In this document: positions 37,000 to 46,054 of the stretch, piece after piece | How positions within the stretch are numbered: the stretch's first letter is position 1 | Layout: every line of letters starts with the position of its first letter | Source: an uncultured Massilia sp. | GTDB taxonomy: Bacteria > Pseudomonadota > Gammaproteobacteria > Burkholderiales > Burkholderiaceae_D | Reading direction: 5' to 3' | Assembly (NCBI RefSeq): GCF_913773735.1 | Contig: NZ_CAJYEB010000023.1 | Location: forward strand, 1-64,000 | Length of the DNA stretch: 64,000 bases | The notes under the pieces: generated by a model | Databases searched by the model: none | Told to the model about the DNA's origin: nothing | Seen by the model: the letters and a program-made list of their open reading frames with translations, nothing else | Made by a program: the position numbers and the translations under genes

Positions 37000-39768
37000 A
37001 TGGACAATACCCTTCTTCTCGTCGACGGTTCCAGCTACCTCTATCGCGCCTTCCACGCGCTGCCCGACCTGCGCAGCCCGGACGGCTACCCGACCGGGGC
37101 GATGCACGGCATGGTCAACATGCTGCGCCGCCTGCGCGCCGACTTCCCTGCCGCCTACATCGCCTGCGTGTTCGATGCGAAGGGCAAGACCTTCCGCGAC
37201 GATATGTATCCGGAATACAAGGCGACGCGCGCCTCGATGCCGGACGACCTGAGCAAGCAGATCGCGCCGATCCACGAGGTGGTGCGTTACCTCGGCTGGC
37301 CGATCCTGATGGTCGAGGGCGTCGAGGCCGACGACGTGATCGGCACGCTGGCCGCGCAAGCCACCGCGCGCGGCATGAACACGGTCGTCTCGACCGGCGA
37401 CAAGGACCTGGCCCAGCTCGTCAACGACAAGGTCATGCTGATCAATACGATGAGCAACGAAAAGCTCGACGAGGCCGGCGTGCTGGCCAAGTTCGGCGTG
37501 CCGCCGAACCGCATCATCGACTACCTGACCCTGATCGGCGATACCGTCGACAACATCCCGGGCGTGTCCAAGTGCGGCCCGAAGACGGCGCTCAAGTGGC
37601 TGGCGCTGCACGGCTCGCTCGACGGCGTGATGCAGAACGCCGCATCGATCGGCGGCGCGGTCGGCGCCAACCTGCAGGCCGCGCTGGAATGGCTGCCCAA
37701 GGGCCGCGAGCTGATCACCGTCAAGACCGACTGCGACCTGGCCGCCCACGTCGTGTCGTTCGAGGAAACCCTGATCGGCCGCCCGGAAGACAAGGACGCG
37801 CTGCGCGACTTCTTCCAGCGCTACGGCTTCAAGACCATGCTCAAGGACCTGGGACCGGGCAATGCCGGCAAGTACGGCACGCCGGGCGCGCCTGCGCCCG
37901 CGGCGGCCGTCCTGAACTCGCCCGAAGGCGCGGGCGGCACGCAGGAAGGCATGCCGATCATCAAGGGCGAGTACGAGACCGTCACGACGCTGGAACAGCT
38001 GGACAAGTGGCTGGCGCTGATCGACGCGGCGGCCCTGACCTCGGTCGACACCGAGACCACGTCGCTCGACCCGATGACGGCCGAGATGGTCGGCATCTCG
38101 CTGTCGGTGGAGGCGGGCAAGGGCGCCTACATCCCGCTGGCGCACCGCTACGCCGGCGTGCCCGAGCAGCTCGACCGCGCGCTGGTCATCGAGCGCATGC
38201 GCGCCTGGCTGGAAGACCCGGCCAAGCCCAAGCTGGGCCAGAACCTGAAGTACGACACGCACATCTTCGAGAACCACGGCGTCAAGCTGCGCGGCATCGT
38301 GCACGACACGCTGCTGCAGTCCTACGTGTTCGAATCGCACAAGCCGCACGACATGGACACGATGGCGCTGCGCCACCTCGGCTACACGACCATCCCGTTC
38401 GTCGACGTGTGCGGCAAGGGCGTGAACCAGATCTGCTTCGACCAGGTCGAACTGGGGCGCGCCACCGAATACGCCGCCGAGGACGCCGACATCACGCTGC
38501 GCCTGCACGACAAGATGATCGGCTACGTCGAGGGCGACGAGGGCCTGAACACCATCTACCGCAAGATCGAGCTGCCGACCTCGGTCGTGCTGCAGAAGAT
38601 CGAGCGCAACGGCGTGCTGGTCGACGCCGACCTGCTGGGCGTGCAGTCGAACGAACTGGCCGCGCGCATCATGCAGCTCGAGCAGCAGGCCTACGAGATG
38701 GCCGGCGGCCCGTTCAACCTGGGTTCGCCCAAGCAGATCGGCGAGATCTTCTTCGGCAAGCTGCAGCTGCCCGTCATCAAGAAGACCGCCACCGGCGCGC
38801 CGTCGACCGACGAGGAGGTGCTGCAGAAGCTGGCCGAGGACTATCCGCTGCCGAAGGTGCTGCTGGAACACCGCGGCCTGTCCAAGCTGAAGTCGACCTA
38901 TACCGACAAGCTGCCGAAGATGGTCAACGCCAGGACCGGCCGGGTGCACACCAACTACGCGCAGGCCGTCGCCATCACGGGCCGCCTGGCCTCGAGCGAT
39001 CCGAACCTGCAGAACATCCCGGTGCGCACCGCCGAGGGACGGCGCATCCGCGAAGCCTTCGTGGCGGCGCCGGGCAACGTCATCGTGTCGGCCGACTATT
39101 CGCAGATCGAGCTGCGCATCATGGCCCACATCTCGGGCGACGAGGCGATGCTGCGCGCGTTCGCCGCGGGCGAGGACATCCACCGCGCCACCGCCGCCGA
39201 GATCTTCGGCGTGGCGCCGGACGAGGTGCAGGGCGAGCAGCGCCGCTATGCGAAGGTCATCAACTTCGGCCTGATCTATGGCATGAGCGCCTTTGGCCTG
39301 GCGCAGAACCTGGGCATCGAGCGCGCCGCGGCCGGCAACTACATCGAGCGCTATTTCCAGCGCTTCGCCGGCGTCAAGCAGTACATGGACGAGACGCGCC
39401 TGCTGGCCAAGGAGCGCGGCTACGTCGAGACGGTGTTCGGCCGCCGCCTGTGGCTGCCCGAGATCAACTCGCCGAACGGCCCGCGCCGCGCCGGCGCCGA
39501 ACGCGCGGCGATCAATGCGCCGATGCAGGGCACGGCGGCGGACCTGATCAAGCTGGCCATGATCGCCGTGCAGGACTGGATCGAGACCGCGCAGCTGGCC
39601 ACGCGCATGGTGATGCAGGTGCACGACGAACTGGTGCTGGAAGTGCCGGAGGGCGAGCTGGAACTGGTCAAGCAGAAGCTGCCGGAACTGATGGCCGGCG
39701 TGGCCACGCTGAAGGTGCCGCTGGTGGCCGAGACGGGTGTCGGGCGCAACTGGGAAGAGGCGCACTGA
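37000..39768 (+). CDS. polA: DNA polymerase I
   Basis: A 922-aa three-domain polymerase: 5'-3' exonuclease (residues 1-about 300), 3'-5' proofreading exonuclease (about 325-510) and polymerase (about 540-922). The proofreading residues are all present (Asp350 and Glu352 in DTET, Asp419, Tyr491, Asp495), so proofreading should be active. Polymerase motifs A (SADYSQIELR), B (RRYAKVINFGLIYG) and C (VHDELVLE) are intact. It replaces RNA primers and fills repair gaps. The ATG at 37000 gives the standard MDNTLLLVDGSSYLYRAFHA start. Confidence 0.97.
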   Translation: MDNTLLLVDGSSYLYRAFHALPDLRSPDGYPTGAMHGMVNMLRRLRADFPAAYIACVFDAKGKTFRDDMYPEYKATRASMPDDLSKQIAPIHEVVRYLGWPILMVEGVEADDVIGTLAAQATARGMNTVVSTGDKDLAQLVNDKVMLINTMSNEKLDEAGVLAKFGVPPNRIIDYLTLIGDTVDNIPGVSKCGPKTALKWLALHGSLDGVMQNAASIGGAVGANLQAALEWLPKGRELITVKTDCDLAAHVVSFEETLIGRPEDKDALRDFFQRYGFKTMLKDLGPGNAGKYGTPGAPAPAAAVLNSPEGAGGTQEGMPIIKGEYETVTTLEQLDKWLALIDAAALTSVDTETTSLDPMTAEMVGISLSVEAGKGAYIPLAHRYAGVPEQLDRALVIERMRAWLEDPAKPKLGQNLKYDTHIFENHGVKLRGIVHDTLLQSYVFESHKPHDMDTMALRHLGYTTIPFVDVCGKGVNQICFDQVELGRATEYAAEDADITLRLHDKMIGYVEGDEGLNTIYRKIELPTSVVLQKIERNGVLVDADLLGVQSNELAARIMQLEQQAYEMAGGPFNLGSPKQIGEIFFGKLQLPVIKKTATGAPSTDEEVLQKLAEDYPLPKVLLEHRGLSKLKSTYTDKLPKMVNARTGRVHTNYAQAVAITGRLASSDPNLQNIPVRTAEGRRIREAFVAAPGNVIVSADYSQIELRIMAHISGDEAMLRAFAAGEDIHRATAAEIFGVAPDEVQGEQRRYAKVINFGLIYGMSAFGLAQNLGIERAAAGNYIERYFQRFAGVKQYMDETRLLAKERGYVETVFGRRLWLPEINSPNGPRRAGAERAAINAPMQGTAADLIKLAMIAVQDWIETAQLATRMVMQVHDELVLEVPEGELELVKQKLPELMAGVATLKVPLVAETGVGRNWEEAH

Positions 39769-39800
39769 CCGAAGCGTATGGTTGCCTGATGCAGGCGCTG

Positions 39801-39839
39801 GTTGAACGCGTGGACGGGTTCCCCGTCCACGCGTCCAAC
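39801..39839. terminator. Long hairpin between convergent polA and the PEP-CTERM gene
   Basis: 18-nt arms (39801-39818 and 39822-39839; one mismatch) with a 3-nt loop. There is no T run on the plus strand; on the minus strand it is preceded, not followed, by T residues. It is probably a transcript end or stabilising hairpin for polA. Confidence 0.55.
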
Positions 39840-39850
39840 CTGCGTAAAAA

Positions 39851-40579
39851 CTACCCCTTCCTGCGCCGCGCCAGCGCGCCGAGCACCCCCAGCCCGCCCA
39901 TCAGCATCGCCGCCATCGCCGGCTCCGGCACCGGCGCCGCGTGCGATTCCGCCACCGCATAGGCATCGAGCGCCAGGTAGCCACTGACCCATTCTCCCTG
40001 CGACGCCGCGGTCACCGCCAGCGTGCCCTCGTGCGCGCCGTCCTCGAGCCGGAAGGTCTGCATGAAGCGCTCGCCGTCGTTGTAGCCGGGCAGCGAGCCG
40101 TACAGCTCGGCCAGCGCCGTCGGCCACGACACGCCCGGCGCTTCCGGGCTGGCCCACATGGCGGCGTCGGCCAGGAAACGTACCTGCGTGTTCGGCGCCA
40201 GCGTGAAGCGGAAGCTCCGGTTGGCGCTGACGTAGCCGTAGCCGCTGTACAGCGCCAGCTGCGCGCTGGCCGTGTCCGCGCGCGTGTCGGCGTGCAGGCT
40301 GGCGTAGGCGTTGTCGAAGCCGGTGGCGCCGTAGGCGTCGATGCGCACGCCGTCGATCTCGTTGCCTTCCTGGTCGTAGACGCTGGCATAGGATTGCGTG
40401 GCGTAGGCGTTCACGCCGATCCAGGGCGCGATGCCGTCGTCCGGCGCCAGGTCGACCAGTTCCCAGCGCAGCTGGCCGACGGTGACCCCGGCCGCCTGCT
40501 GGGCCAGCGCCGGTGCGGCGAAGGGGGCCGATAACGCGGCGGGCAGGAGGGCCGCCGCCAGGATTCGCTTGATGCTCAT
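39851..40579 (-). CDS. PEP-CTERM sorting domain-containing protein
   Basis: A 242-aa exported protein. It has a signal peptide (residues 1-about 27), a beta-rich middle with many Tyr/Ala and a C-terminal sorting tail: VPEPAMAAM, a hydrophobic helix (MLMGGLGVLGALA) and RRRKG. This is the exosortase (EpsH) recognition signal, and such proteins are usually secreted with exopolysaccharide and processed at the membrane. No exosortase or EPS genes are in the window, so they must lie elsewhere. The function of the mature part is not recognised. Confidence 0.88.
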   Translation of the reverse strand: MSIKRILAAALLPAALSAPFAAPALAQQAAGVTVGQLRWELVDLAPDDGIAPWIGVNAYATQSYASVYDQEGNEIDGVRIDAYGATGFDNAYASLHADTRADTASAQLALYSGYGYVSANRSFRFTLAPNTQVRFLADAAMWASPEAPGVSWPTALAELYGSLPGYNDGERFMQTFRLEDGAHEGTLAVTAASQGEWVSGYLALDAYAVAESHAAPVPEPAMAAMLMGGLGVLGALARRRKG

Positions 40580-40737
40580 CGTTGCTCCAAGTCGTGGTGG
40601 AGTCAGGCACTCTAGGAGATCGGCGACAGCGGGCCTTATGCGTCGTCAATACTCGCCCGGCATCGAGCGGCCGTGCAAGCGGACATCAAGGTTTCGCTGC
40701 TAAGATGGCAAGTCTTATCAAGACAGGAGGATGCTGG

Positions 40738-41622
40738 ATGAAAGATCTCGTACAGGACGGCGACAGCCTGGTGGCCGATTCCCCGTTCGCGGACGGCGTC
40801 GCGCGCCGCGATTTCCTGAAGGTGGCGCTGGGGAGCGGCTTCGCCGCCGCCACGCTGCCGGTCGCGGCGCAGTCCGTGATCAAGACCGATACCGACGGCC
40901 TGGAGGCCGGCACCGTCACGCTCACCGTCGGCGGCCAGGCCGTGCCCGTGTACCGCGCCCGGCCGGCGGGCAAGTCGAACCTGCCGGTGGTGCTGGTGGT
41001 GTCCGAGATCTTCGGCGTGCACGAGCACATCGCCGACGTCGCGCGCCGCTTCGCCAAGCTGGGCTACCTGGCGCTGGCGCCAGACCTGTTCGTGCGCCAG
41101 GGCGATCCGTCCAGGGTCCCGAACATCGCCGACCTGATGAAGACGATCATCGCGCGGACGCCGGACGCCCAGGTGATGGGCGACCTCGACGCCTGCGTCG
41201 CCTGGGCCGCGCGCAACGGCGGCAACGTCGACAAGCTGGGCATCACGGGCTTTTGCTGGGGCGGCCGCGTCACCTGGCTGTACGCCGCGCACAATCCGAA
41301 GGTCAAGGCCGGCGTGGCCTGGTACGGCCGCCTGGTGGGCGACGCCACGCCGAACACGCCGCAGCACCCGGTCGACATCGCCCCGGCGCTGGCGGTGCCG
41401 GTGCTGGGCCTGTACGGCGCCAAGGACACCGGCATCCCGCTCGACACCGTCGAGACGATGAAGGCCGCCCTGGCCAAGGGGAAGAGCGGCTCGACGTTCG
41501 TGGTCTACCCGGACGCCGGCCACGCCTTCCATGCCGACTACCGTCCCAGCTACAACGAGAAGGATGCCAGGGACGGCTGGACGCGCGCGCTGGCCTGGCT
41601 CAAGGCGCACGGCGTCGCCTGA
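40738..41622 (+). CDS. Dienelactone hydrolase family protein, Tat-exported
   Basis: A 294-aa alpha/beta hydrolase. The catalytic triad of dienelactone hydrolases is visible: Cys in GFCWGGR, Asp in YGAKDTGIP and His in DAGHAFHADYRPSY. An N-terminal twin-arginine-like signal (ARRDFLKVALGSGFAAA, residues 22-38) suggests export by Tat. The ATG at 40738 follows AGGAGG with 7 bases; an ATG 33 bases upstream is in frame but lacks an RBS. The substrate is unknown; this branch is often near but distinct from chlorocatechol enzymes. Confidence 0.88.
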   Translation: MKDLVQDGDSLVADSPFADGVARRDFLKVALGSGFAAATLPVAAQSVIKTDTDGLEAGTVTLTVGGQAVPVYRARPAGKSNLPVVLVVSEIFGVHEHIADVARRFAKLGYLALAPDLFVRQGDPSRVPNIADLMKTIIARTPDAQVMGDLDACVAWAARNGGNVDKLGITGFCWGGRVTWLYAAHNPKVKAGVAWYGRLVGDATPNTPQHPVDIAPALAVPVLGLYGAKDTGIPLDTVETMKAALAKGKSGSTFVVYPDAGHAFHADYRPSYNEKDARDGWTRALAWLKAHGVA

Positions 41623-41713
41623 ACGCCGGCTGCGCGCAGCCAGCGGCCGCGGGTTGATGCAGCCGAGTTGCACGGGGGCGGGCCGGTAGGAGTACAATGC
41701 CGGCTGCGCCGCC

Positions 41714-42529
41714 GTGTCCGCTGCCCGCGCACCGCCAATAACAAGAGGCTTCAAAATCGACCCCGTTCTCATTTCCATCCTGCTGGCCACCGGGCTGGCG
41801 GGCATGGTCAGCATCACCGCCGCCGCCATCTTCTCGTTCACGCTGCTGTCGAAAGTCGTCGAGCGCATGGTCAGCCTGTCGGTCGGCATCATGCTGTCGA
41901 CGTCGCTGCTGCACGCGCTGCCGGAGGCGTTCGAGTCGAAGGCCGATCCGCGCACGCTGTTCGCCACCCTGCTGGGCGGCCTGCTGGCCTTCTTCCTGCT
42001 CGAGAAGGTGGCGCTGCTGCGCCATTCGCACCACCACGAGCACGACGGCCACCACCACGCCCACGGCCACGACGCGCTGCAGGCGGGCAAGGCCGGCTGG
42101 ATGATCCTGATCGGCGACGGCATGCACAACTTCACCGACGGCATCCTGATCGCCGCGGCCTTCCTGGCCAACCCGGAGCTGGGCATCGTCACCGGCATCG
42201 CCATCATCGCCCACGAGATCCCGCAGGAGATCGGCGACTTCATCGTGCTGCTCAACGCCGGCTTCTCGCGCCTGCGCGCCTACCTGTTCAACCTGCTGTG
42301 CAGCATGCTGGCGGTGGCCGGCGGCCTGCTCGGCTACTACACGCTGGACCGCGCCAGCGGCCTGATTCCCTACGTGCTGGTGTTCGCGTCCTCGGGGTTC
42401 ATCTATATCGCCGTGAGCGACCTGATGCCGCAGATGCAGCGCCGCGCCACCGTGCGCGAATCGATCCCGCAGGTGCTCCTGATCGCCCTGGGCGTGGGAA
42501 TCGTGCTGTTCCTGACACACGGGAAGTAG
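41714..42529 (+). CDS. ZIP family metal transporter
   Basis: A permease of 271 aa (from GTG) that probably moves Zn or another divalent metal into the cytoplasm. It has eight helices; the loop between helices 3 and 4 is the usual His-rich metal site (HSHHHEHDGHHHAHGHD, about residues 103-119). Helix 4 has DGMHNFTDGI and helix 5 HEIPQEIGDF, the metal-binding pair. The start is uncertain: GTG at 41714 has no RBS, while an AAGAGG at 41743-41748 is placed 7 bases before an in-frame ATC (41756) where homologues begin. A -10-like TACAAT is at 41694-41699. Confidence 0.9.
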   Translation: MSAARAPPITRGFKIDPVLISILLATGLAGMVSITAAAIFSFTLLSKVVERMVSLSVGIMLSTSLLHALPEAFESKADPRTLFATLLGGLLAFFLLEKVALLRHSHHHEHDGHHHAHGHDALQAGKAGWMILIGDGMHNFTDGILIAAAFLANPELGIVTGIAIIAHEIPQEIGDFIVLLNAGFSRLRAYLFNLLCSMLAVAGGLLGYYTLDRASGLIPYVLVFASSGFIYIAVSDLMPQMQRRATVRESIPQVLLIALGVGIVLFLTHGK

Positions 42530-42619
42530 GCCCCGGCACCGATTTTGCCGTGGAGTGTTGACAGCGGGAATCTTTGCATCCTATGCTGAAACCGTCACCT
42601 GTTCGGTACGGAGGGAAGC

Positions 42620-42766
42620 ATGGCAAGCCTGGTCAATCAGATGGTGGGAGCGCTGCGCGAGCAACCGGTGCGTTGCGCCGTGCGTTGCGCCTATGTCGTC
42701 GGCGCGCTGCTGGCGCTGGTCGTGCTGGTGGCGCTGGCCGATTTCCTGCCCGCTCCCTACCATTGA
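42620..42766 (+). CDS. Small single-helix membrane protein (48 aa)
   Basis: A 48-codon reading frame preceded by GAGGGA at good spacing. The product starts MASLVNQMVGALREQPVRC, has a VRCAVRCAYV segment with two Cys, and one hydrophobic helix (about residues 25-42, VVGALLALVVLVALADFL). It lies between the ZIP transporter and a convergent sulfurtransferase. I do not recognise it; the RBS and helix make it a plausible real small protein. Confidence 0.55.
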   Translation: MASLVNQMVGALREQPVRCAVRCAYVVGALLALVVLVALADFLPAPYH

Positions 42767-42808
42767 CGACGACGGGCGGCACCGGCCGCCCGCACGGTGC
42801 GCGGCGCG

Positions 42809-43666
42809 TCAGGGCGCGCCGGTCTGCACCGCCCGCGCCGGATCGGCGCTCCATTCGCTCCACGAGCCCGGATAGAGGCTCGCGCCCGGCATGCCGGCCA
42901 CTTCCAGCGCCAGCAGGTTGTGGCAGGCGGTCACGCCGGAGCCGCACTGCATGATGGCGTCGCGCGGGTCGCCCACCGCCACCCCCAGTTCCGCCCGCAG
43001 CTGCGCGGGTGCCTTGAAGCGGCCGTCGGGCTGCAGGTTGTCCTTGAAGAAGCGGTTCCTGGCGCCCGGGATGTGGCCGCCGACCGGGTCGATGGTCTCG
43101 TTCTCGCCGCGGAAGCGGTCCGGCGCGCGCGCGTCGACCACCGTGCGGCCGCCGTGCTCCACGTTGTGCAGGACCGCGTTCACGTCCACCGTGGTCACCA
43201 GCGCGGGGCGCGCCGCGATGTCGCCGCGCGCGCGCGCCGGCGGCGCGTCCGTCACCAGCGGCTGGCCGGCCGCCTGCCAGGCGGGCAGGCCGCCGTCCAG
43301 CACCGCCACGGCCTCGTGGCCGACCCAGCGCAGCATCCACCACAGGCGCGCGGCGTACATGCCGCCGTGGGCGTCGTAGGCCACGACCTGGCTGCCGGCG
43401 TCGACGCCGAGGGTGCGCAGCAGTGCGATGAAATCGTCCTTGTCCGGCAGCGGATGGCGGCCGCGGAAGGCGCCGTCCGGGCCCCGCCGCGCGCCCGAGA
43501 GCTGGGTCTCGACGTCGACGAAGGCGGCGCGCGGCAGGTGGCCGGCGGCGTAGGCGGCGCGGCCGGCGCCCAGGTCCAGCAGGTCGTGGCGGCAGTCGAC
43601 GATCACCCACGTCGGGTCGTCGACGTGGGCGGCCAGGGCGGCGGGTTCGATCAGGGTCGTGTACAT
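42809..43666 (-). CDS. sseA: 3-mercaptopyruvate/thiosulfate sulfurtransferase
   Basis: A 285-aa protein of two rhodanese domains (about residues 5-135 and 160-280). The active loop CGSGVTA with Cys241 is of the mercaptopyruvate-sulfurtransferase type rather than CRKGVTA of true rhodanese. It transfers sulfane sulfur to cyanide, thiols or proteins. It is the third gene of an operon with a Rieske oxygenase and an EamA transporter, 16 bp after the latter. Confidence 0.9.
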   Translation of the reverse strand: MYTTLIEPAALAAHVDDPTWVIVDCRHDLLDLGAGRAAYAAGHLPRAAFVDVETQLSGARRGPDGAFRGRHPLPDKDDFIALLRTLGVDAGSQVVAYDAHGGMYAARLWWMLRWVGHEAVAVLDGGLPAWQAAGQPLVTDAPPARARGDIAARPALVTTVDVNAVLHNVEHGGRTVVDARAPDRFRGENETIDPVGGHIPGARNRFFKDNLQPDGRFKAPAQLRAELGVAVGDPRDAIMQCGSGVTACHNLLALEVAGMPGASLYPGSWSEWSADPARAVQTGAP

Positions 43667-43682
43667 GGTGGCGTGGCTCTCC

Positions 43683-44600
43683 TCACAGTTCGCTGGCGAT
43701 GGGATCGGTATCCTTGACGACGGCGCCGCGCGCCGTGCGCCTGGTATTGTAGAACGTCGCCGCGATTCCCGAGGCGAGGATCACGCCCATGCCCAGCCAG
43801 ACGTGCCAGTCGAACACGTCGCCCCACAGCGCCATGCCCCACAGGCTCGAGAACACGATGCCGGTGTACTGCAGGTTCGCCACCACGAGCACCTTGCCGA
43901 CGCGGTAGGCGCGCGTCATCGCCATCTGGGCCAGCAGCGCCGCCGTGCCGATCGCCAGGATCAGGCCGACCCCGTGCAGGTCGTGCGCGTGGAAGGGCGT
44001 GGCCAGGCCGTTCTCGAACAGCGTGCCGGCGAAGCCGGCGACCGCGGTGGTCAAGGAGAAATAGAACACGACGCGGTATTCCGGCTCGCCCATCTGCCCG
44101 AGGCCGCGCACCTGCAGGTAGGCCATGGCCGAGACCACGGACGAGGCCAGCCCGACCAGGCCGCCCAGCCACTGGTTCATCTCGACGGCGGGCCGCAGCA
44201 CCAGCGTGACGCCGGCGAAGCTCGCGCCGATCGCCAGCACCAGCGGCCACTCGGGCGTGCCCTTGGCATGCCACCAGCCGATGAAGAACATGTAGGTGGC
44301 GATCCAGATCGGCGCCATGTAGTTGAGGGTGACCGCGGTGGCCAGCGGCAGCTTGCCGATGGCGTAGAACCACATCCACAGCGAGGTCACGCCGACCAGG
44401 CTGCGCACCAGGTGCTTGGCGGGGAAGCGGGTGCGGAAGGTGCCGCCCTGGGCGCGCACCAGCAGGAACAGCAGCACGGTGCCGACCAGCCCCCGGTACA
44501 TCACGATTTCCGACGTGGAGTACGTCGCGGAGGCCAGCTTCACGCCCGCGCCCATGGCGGCGAACGCGAAGCTGGCGAACAGCATCCACAGAGAAGCCAT
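43683..44600 (-). CDS. EamA/DMT family transporter
   Basis: A 305-aa drug/metabolite transporter with ten helices in two EamA repeats (about residues 1-140 and 150-290). The N-terminal MASLWMLFASFAFAAMGAGVKL is typical of the repeat. It probably exports amino acids or other metabolites; substrate unknown. Its ATG overlaps the stop of the Rieske oxygenase gene (TGATG), which fixes the start and implies coupling. Confidence 0.9.
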   Translation of the reverse strand: MASLWMLFASFAFAAMGAGVKLASATYSTSEIVMYRGLVGTVLLFLLVRAQGGTFRTRFPAKHLVRSLVGVTSLWMWFYAIGKLPLATAVTLNYMAPIWIATYMFFIGWWHAKGTPEWPLVLAIGASFAGVTLVLRPAVEMNQWLGGLVGLASSVVSAMAYLQVRGLGQMGEPEYRVVFYFSLTTAVAGFAGTLFENGLATPFHAHDLHGVGLILAIGTAALLAQMAMTRAYRVGKVLVVANLQYTGIVFSSLWGMALWGDVFDWHVWLGMGVILASGIAATFYNTRRTARGAVVKDTDPIASEL

Positions 44601-45715
44601 CAGGCTCCCGGCGGAATGTCGGCGAACTTGCCGCGGTACCACTCGTGGAAGTGCTGCATGCCGTCTTCCATCGGCGACTGGTACGGACCCGCCTCCGTCA
44701 CGCCGCGCTCCATCAGGATCTTGCGGCCGGCGTCCATGCGCAGGCCGATCTCGTCGTCCTCCACGCAGGTTTCCATGTAGGCCGCGCGCTCGGCGTCGAC
44801 GAACTCGCGCTCGAACAGGACGAATTCCTCCGGATAGTAGAACTCGACCACGTTGCGGGTCTTCTGCGGACCGAGCGGCCACAGCGTCGACACCACCAGC
44901 ACGTTCGGATACCACTCGACCATGATGTTCGGGTACAGCGTCAGCCAGATCGCGCCGTACTTCGGCGGCTGGCCGTTGTGGAACTTGAGCACCTGTTCCT
45001 GCCACTTCTTGTAGGCCGGCGAACCGGACTTCTGCAGGCCGCGGTGCACGCCCACGGTCTGGACGCTGTAGTCCGGACCGAATTCCCAGCGCAGGTCGTC
45101 GCAGCTGACGAAGTTGCCCAGGCCCGGGTGGAACGGCTCGACGTGGTAGTCCTCCAGGTAGACCTCGATGAAGGTCTTCCAGTTGTAGTCGCAGTCGTGC
45201 ACCTCGACGTGGTCGAACATGTAGCCCGAGAAGTCGAGGTCCTTGGTCACGGACATGTGGCGCAGCTTGTCCATCACGTCGTAGCCGTTCTGCTCGAACA
45301 GCAGGCCGTTCCAGCCCTGCAGCGGGGTCCTGGACAGGTTCAGGCAGGGCGTGTCCGCGAAGTGCGGCGCGCCGATCAGTTCGCCCTTGAGGTCGTAGGT
45401 CCAGCGGTGCAGCGGGCAGACGATGTTGTTGGTGTTGCCGCGGCCATTGAACATCAGGGCCTGGCGGTGGCGGCAGACGTTGGAGAGCAATTCGATGCCC
45501 TGTGCATTGCGCACCAGCATGCGGCCCTCGTTCTCCGATGTCAGGGTCGCGAAATCGCCCTTCTCCGGCACCATCAGTTCATGGCCCACGTAACGCGGGC
45601 CCTTGAGAAACAATTCCTGCATTTCGCGCCGCAGCAGCGCTTCGTCGAAGTAGACAGTTACCGGAAGCTGCGCGTGCGAACGCGCCAGCTTGGCGTGGGT
45701 AGCCAGATCGGACAT
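44600..45715 (-). CDS. Aromatic ring-hydroxylating dioxygenase alpha subunit (Rieske non-haem iron)
   Basis: A 371-aa Rieske oxygenase. The [2Fe-2S] ligands are Cys81-x-His83 and Cys100-x2-His103 (CRHRQ, CPLHRW). The mononuclear-iron site is NWKTFIEVYLEDYHVEPFH: Asp189, His191 and His196, with a distal Asp to be expected. It belongs to the choline monooxygenase/YeaW-like branch rather than clear arene dioxygenases. No reductase, ferredoxin or beta subunit is nearby, so electrons must come from elsewhere. First gene of the operon with EamA and sseA; substrate unknown. Confidence 0.9.
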   Translation of the reverse strand: MSDLATHAKLARSHAQLPVTVYFDEALLRREMQELFLKGPRYVGHELMVPEKGDFATLTSENEGRMLVRNAQGIELLSNVCRHRQALMFNGRGNTNNIVCPLHRWTYDLKGELIGAPHFADTPCLNLSRTPLQGWNGLLFEQNGYDVMDKLRHMSVTKDLDFSGYMFDHVEVHDCDYNWKTFIEVYLEDYHVEPFHPGLGNFVSCDDLRWEFGPDYSVQTVGVHRGLQKSGSPAYKKWQEQVLKFHNGQPPKYGAIWLTLYPNIMVEWYPNVLVVSTLWPLGPQKTRNVVEFYYPEEFVLFEREFVDAERAAYMETCVEDDEIGLRMDAGRKILMERGVTEAGPYQSPMEDGMQHFHEWYRGKFADIPPGA

Positions 45716-45872
45716 CCCAACCCCCCTTTACACAGATTTCAGCCAAAGAAGAGAAAGAATCCGAGAACCAGTATTTTCAAGTGCATCCGCAAGCCGGCAA
45801 CGCGCGACCTGGCCGCACCTGACAGTGTGGATGCTCTTTTAAAGAACGGAATACGGTATTTCGGAGACAGAA

Positions 45873-45904
45873 CCGGAGATTATAGCCTGTAACGGGCTCT
45901 CCGG
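45873..45904 (-). promoter_or_regulatory. Inverted repeat flanking the Rieske operon -10 box
   Basis: ccggaga (45873-45879) and tctccgg (45898-45904) form a dyad with an 18-bp spacer. A perfect minus-strand TATAAT lies at 45879-45884, partly inside the dyad. The arrangement suggests a repressor operator overlapping the promoter. No candidate regulator gene is adjacent. Confidence 0.45.
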
Positions 45905-46054
45905 TCGCGGGCCGGCGCGAGATTGTGGTGCTTGCGTGCGCAAAAATTGCCTGAAAGGCATCGTTTTCATGAATCCCGATCTGCTTTGCGATAAAATCCG
46001 GCTTTGCTTGCAAGTCGACGGGACAGTTGCGCCGTCACGCGGGGTGGGTTGTTT

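Noticed and set aside
45777..46013. 78-codon minus-strand frame in the divergent gap before xseB
   Set aside because: No RBS, overlaps the likely promoters, and its composition does not look coding.
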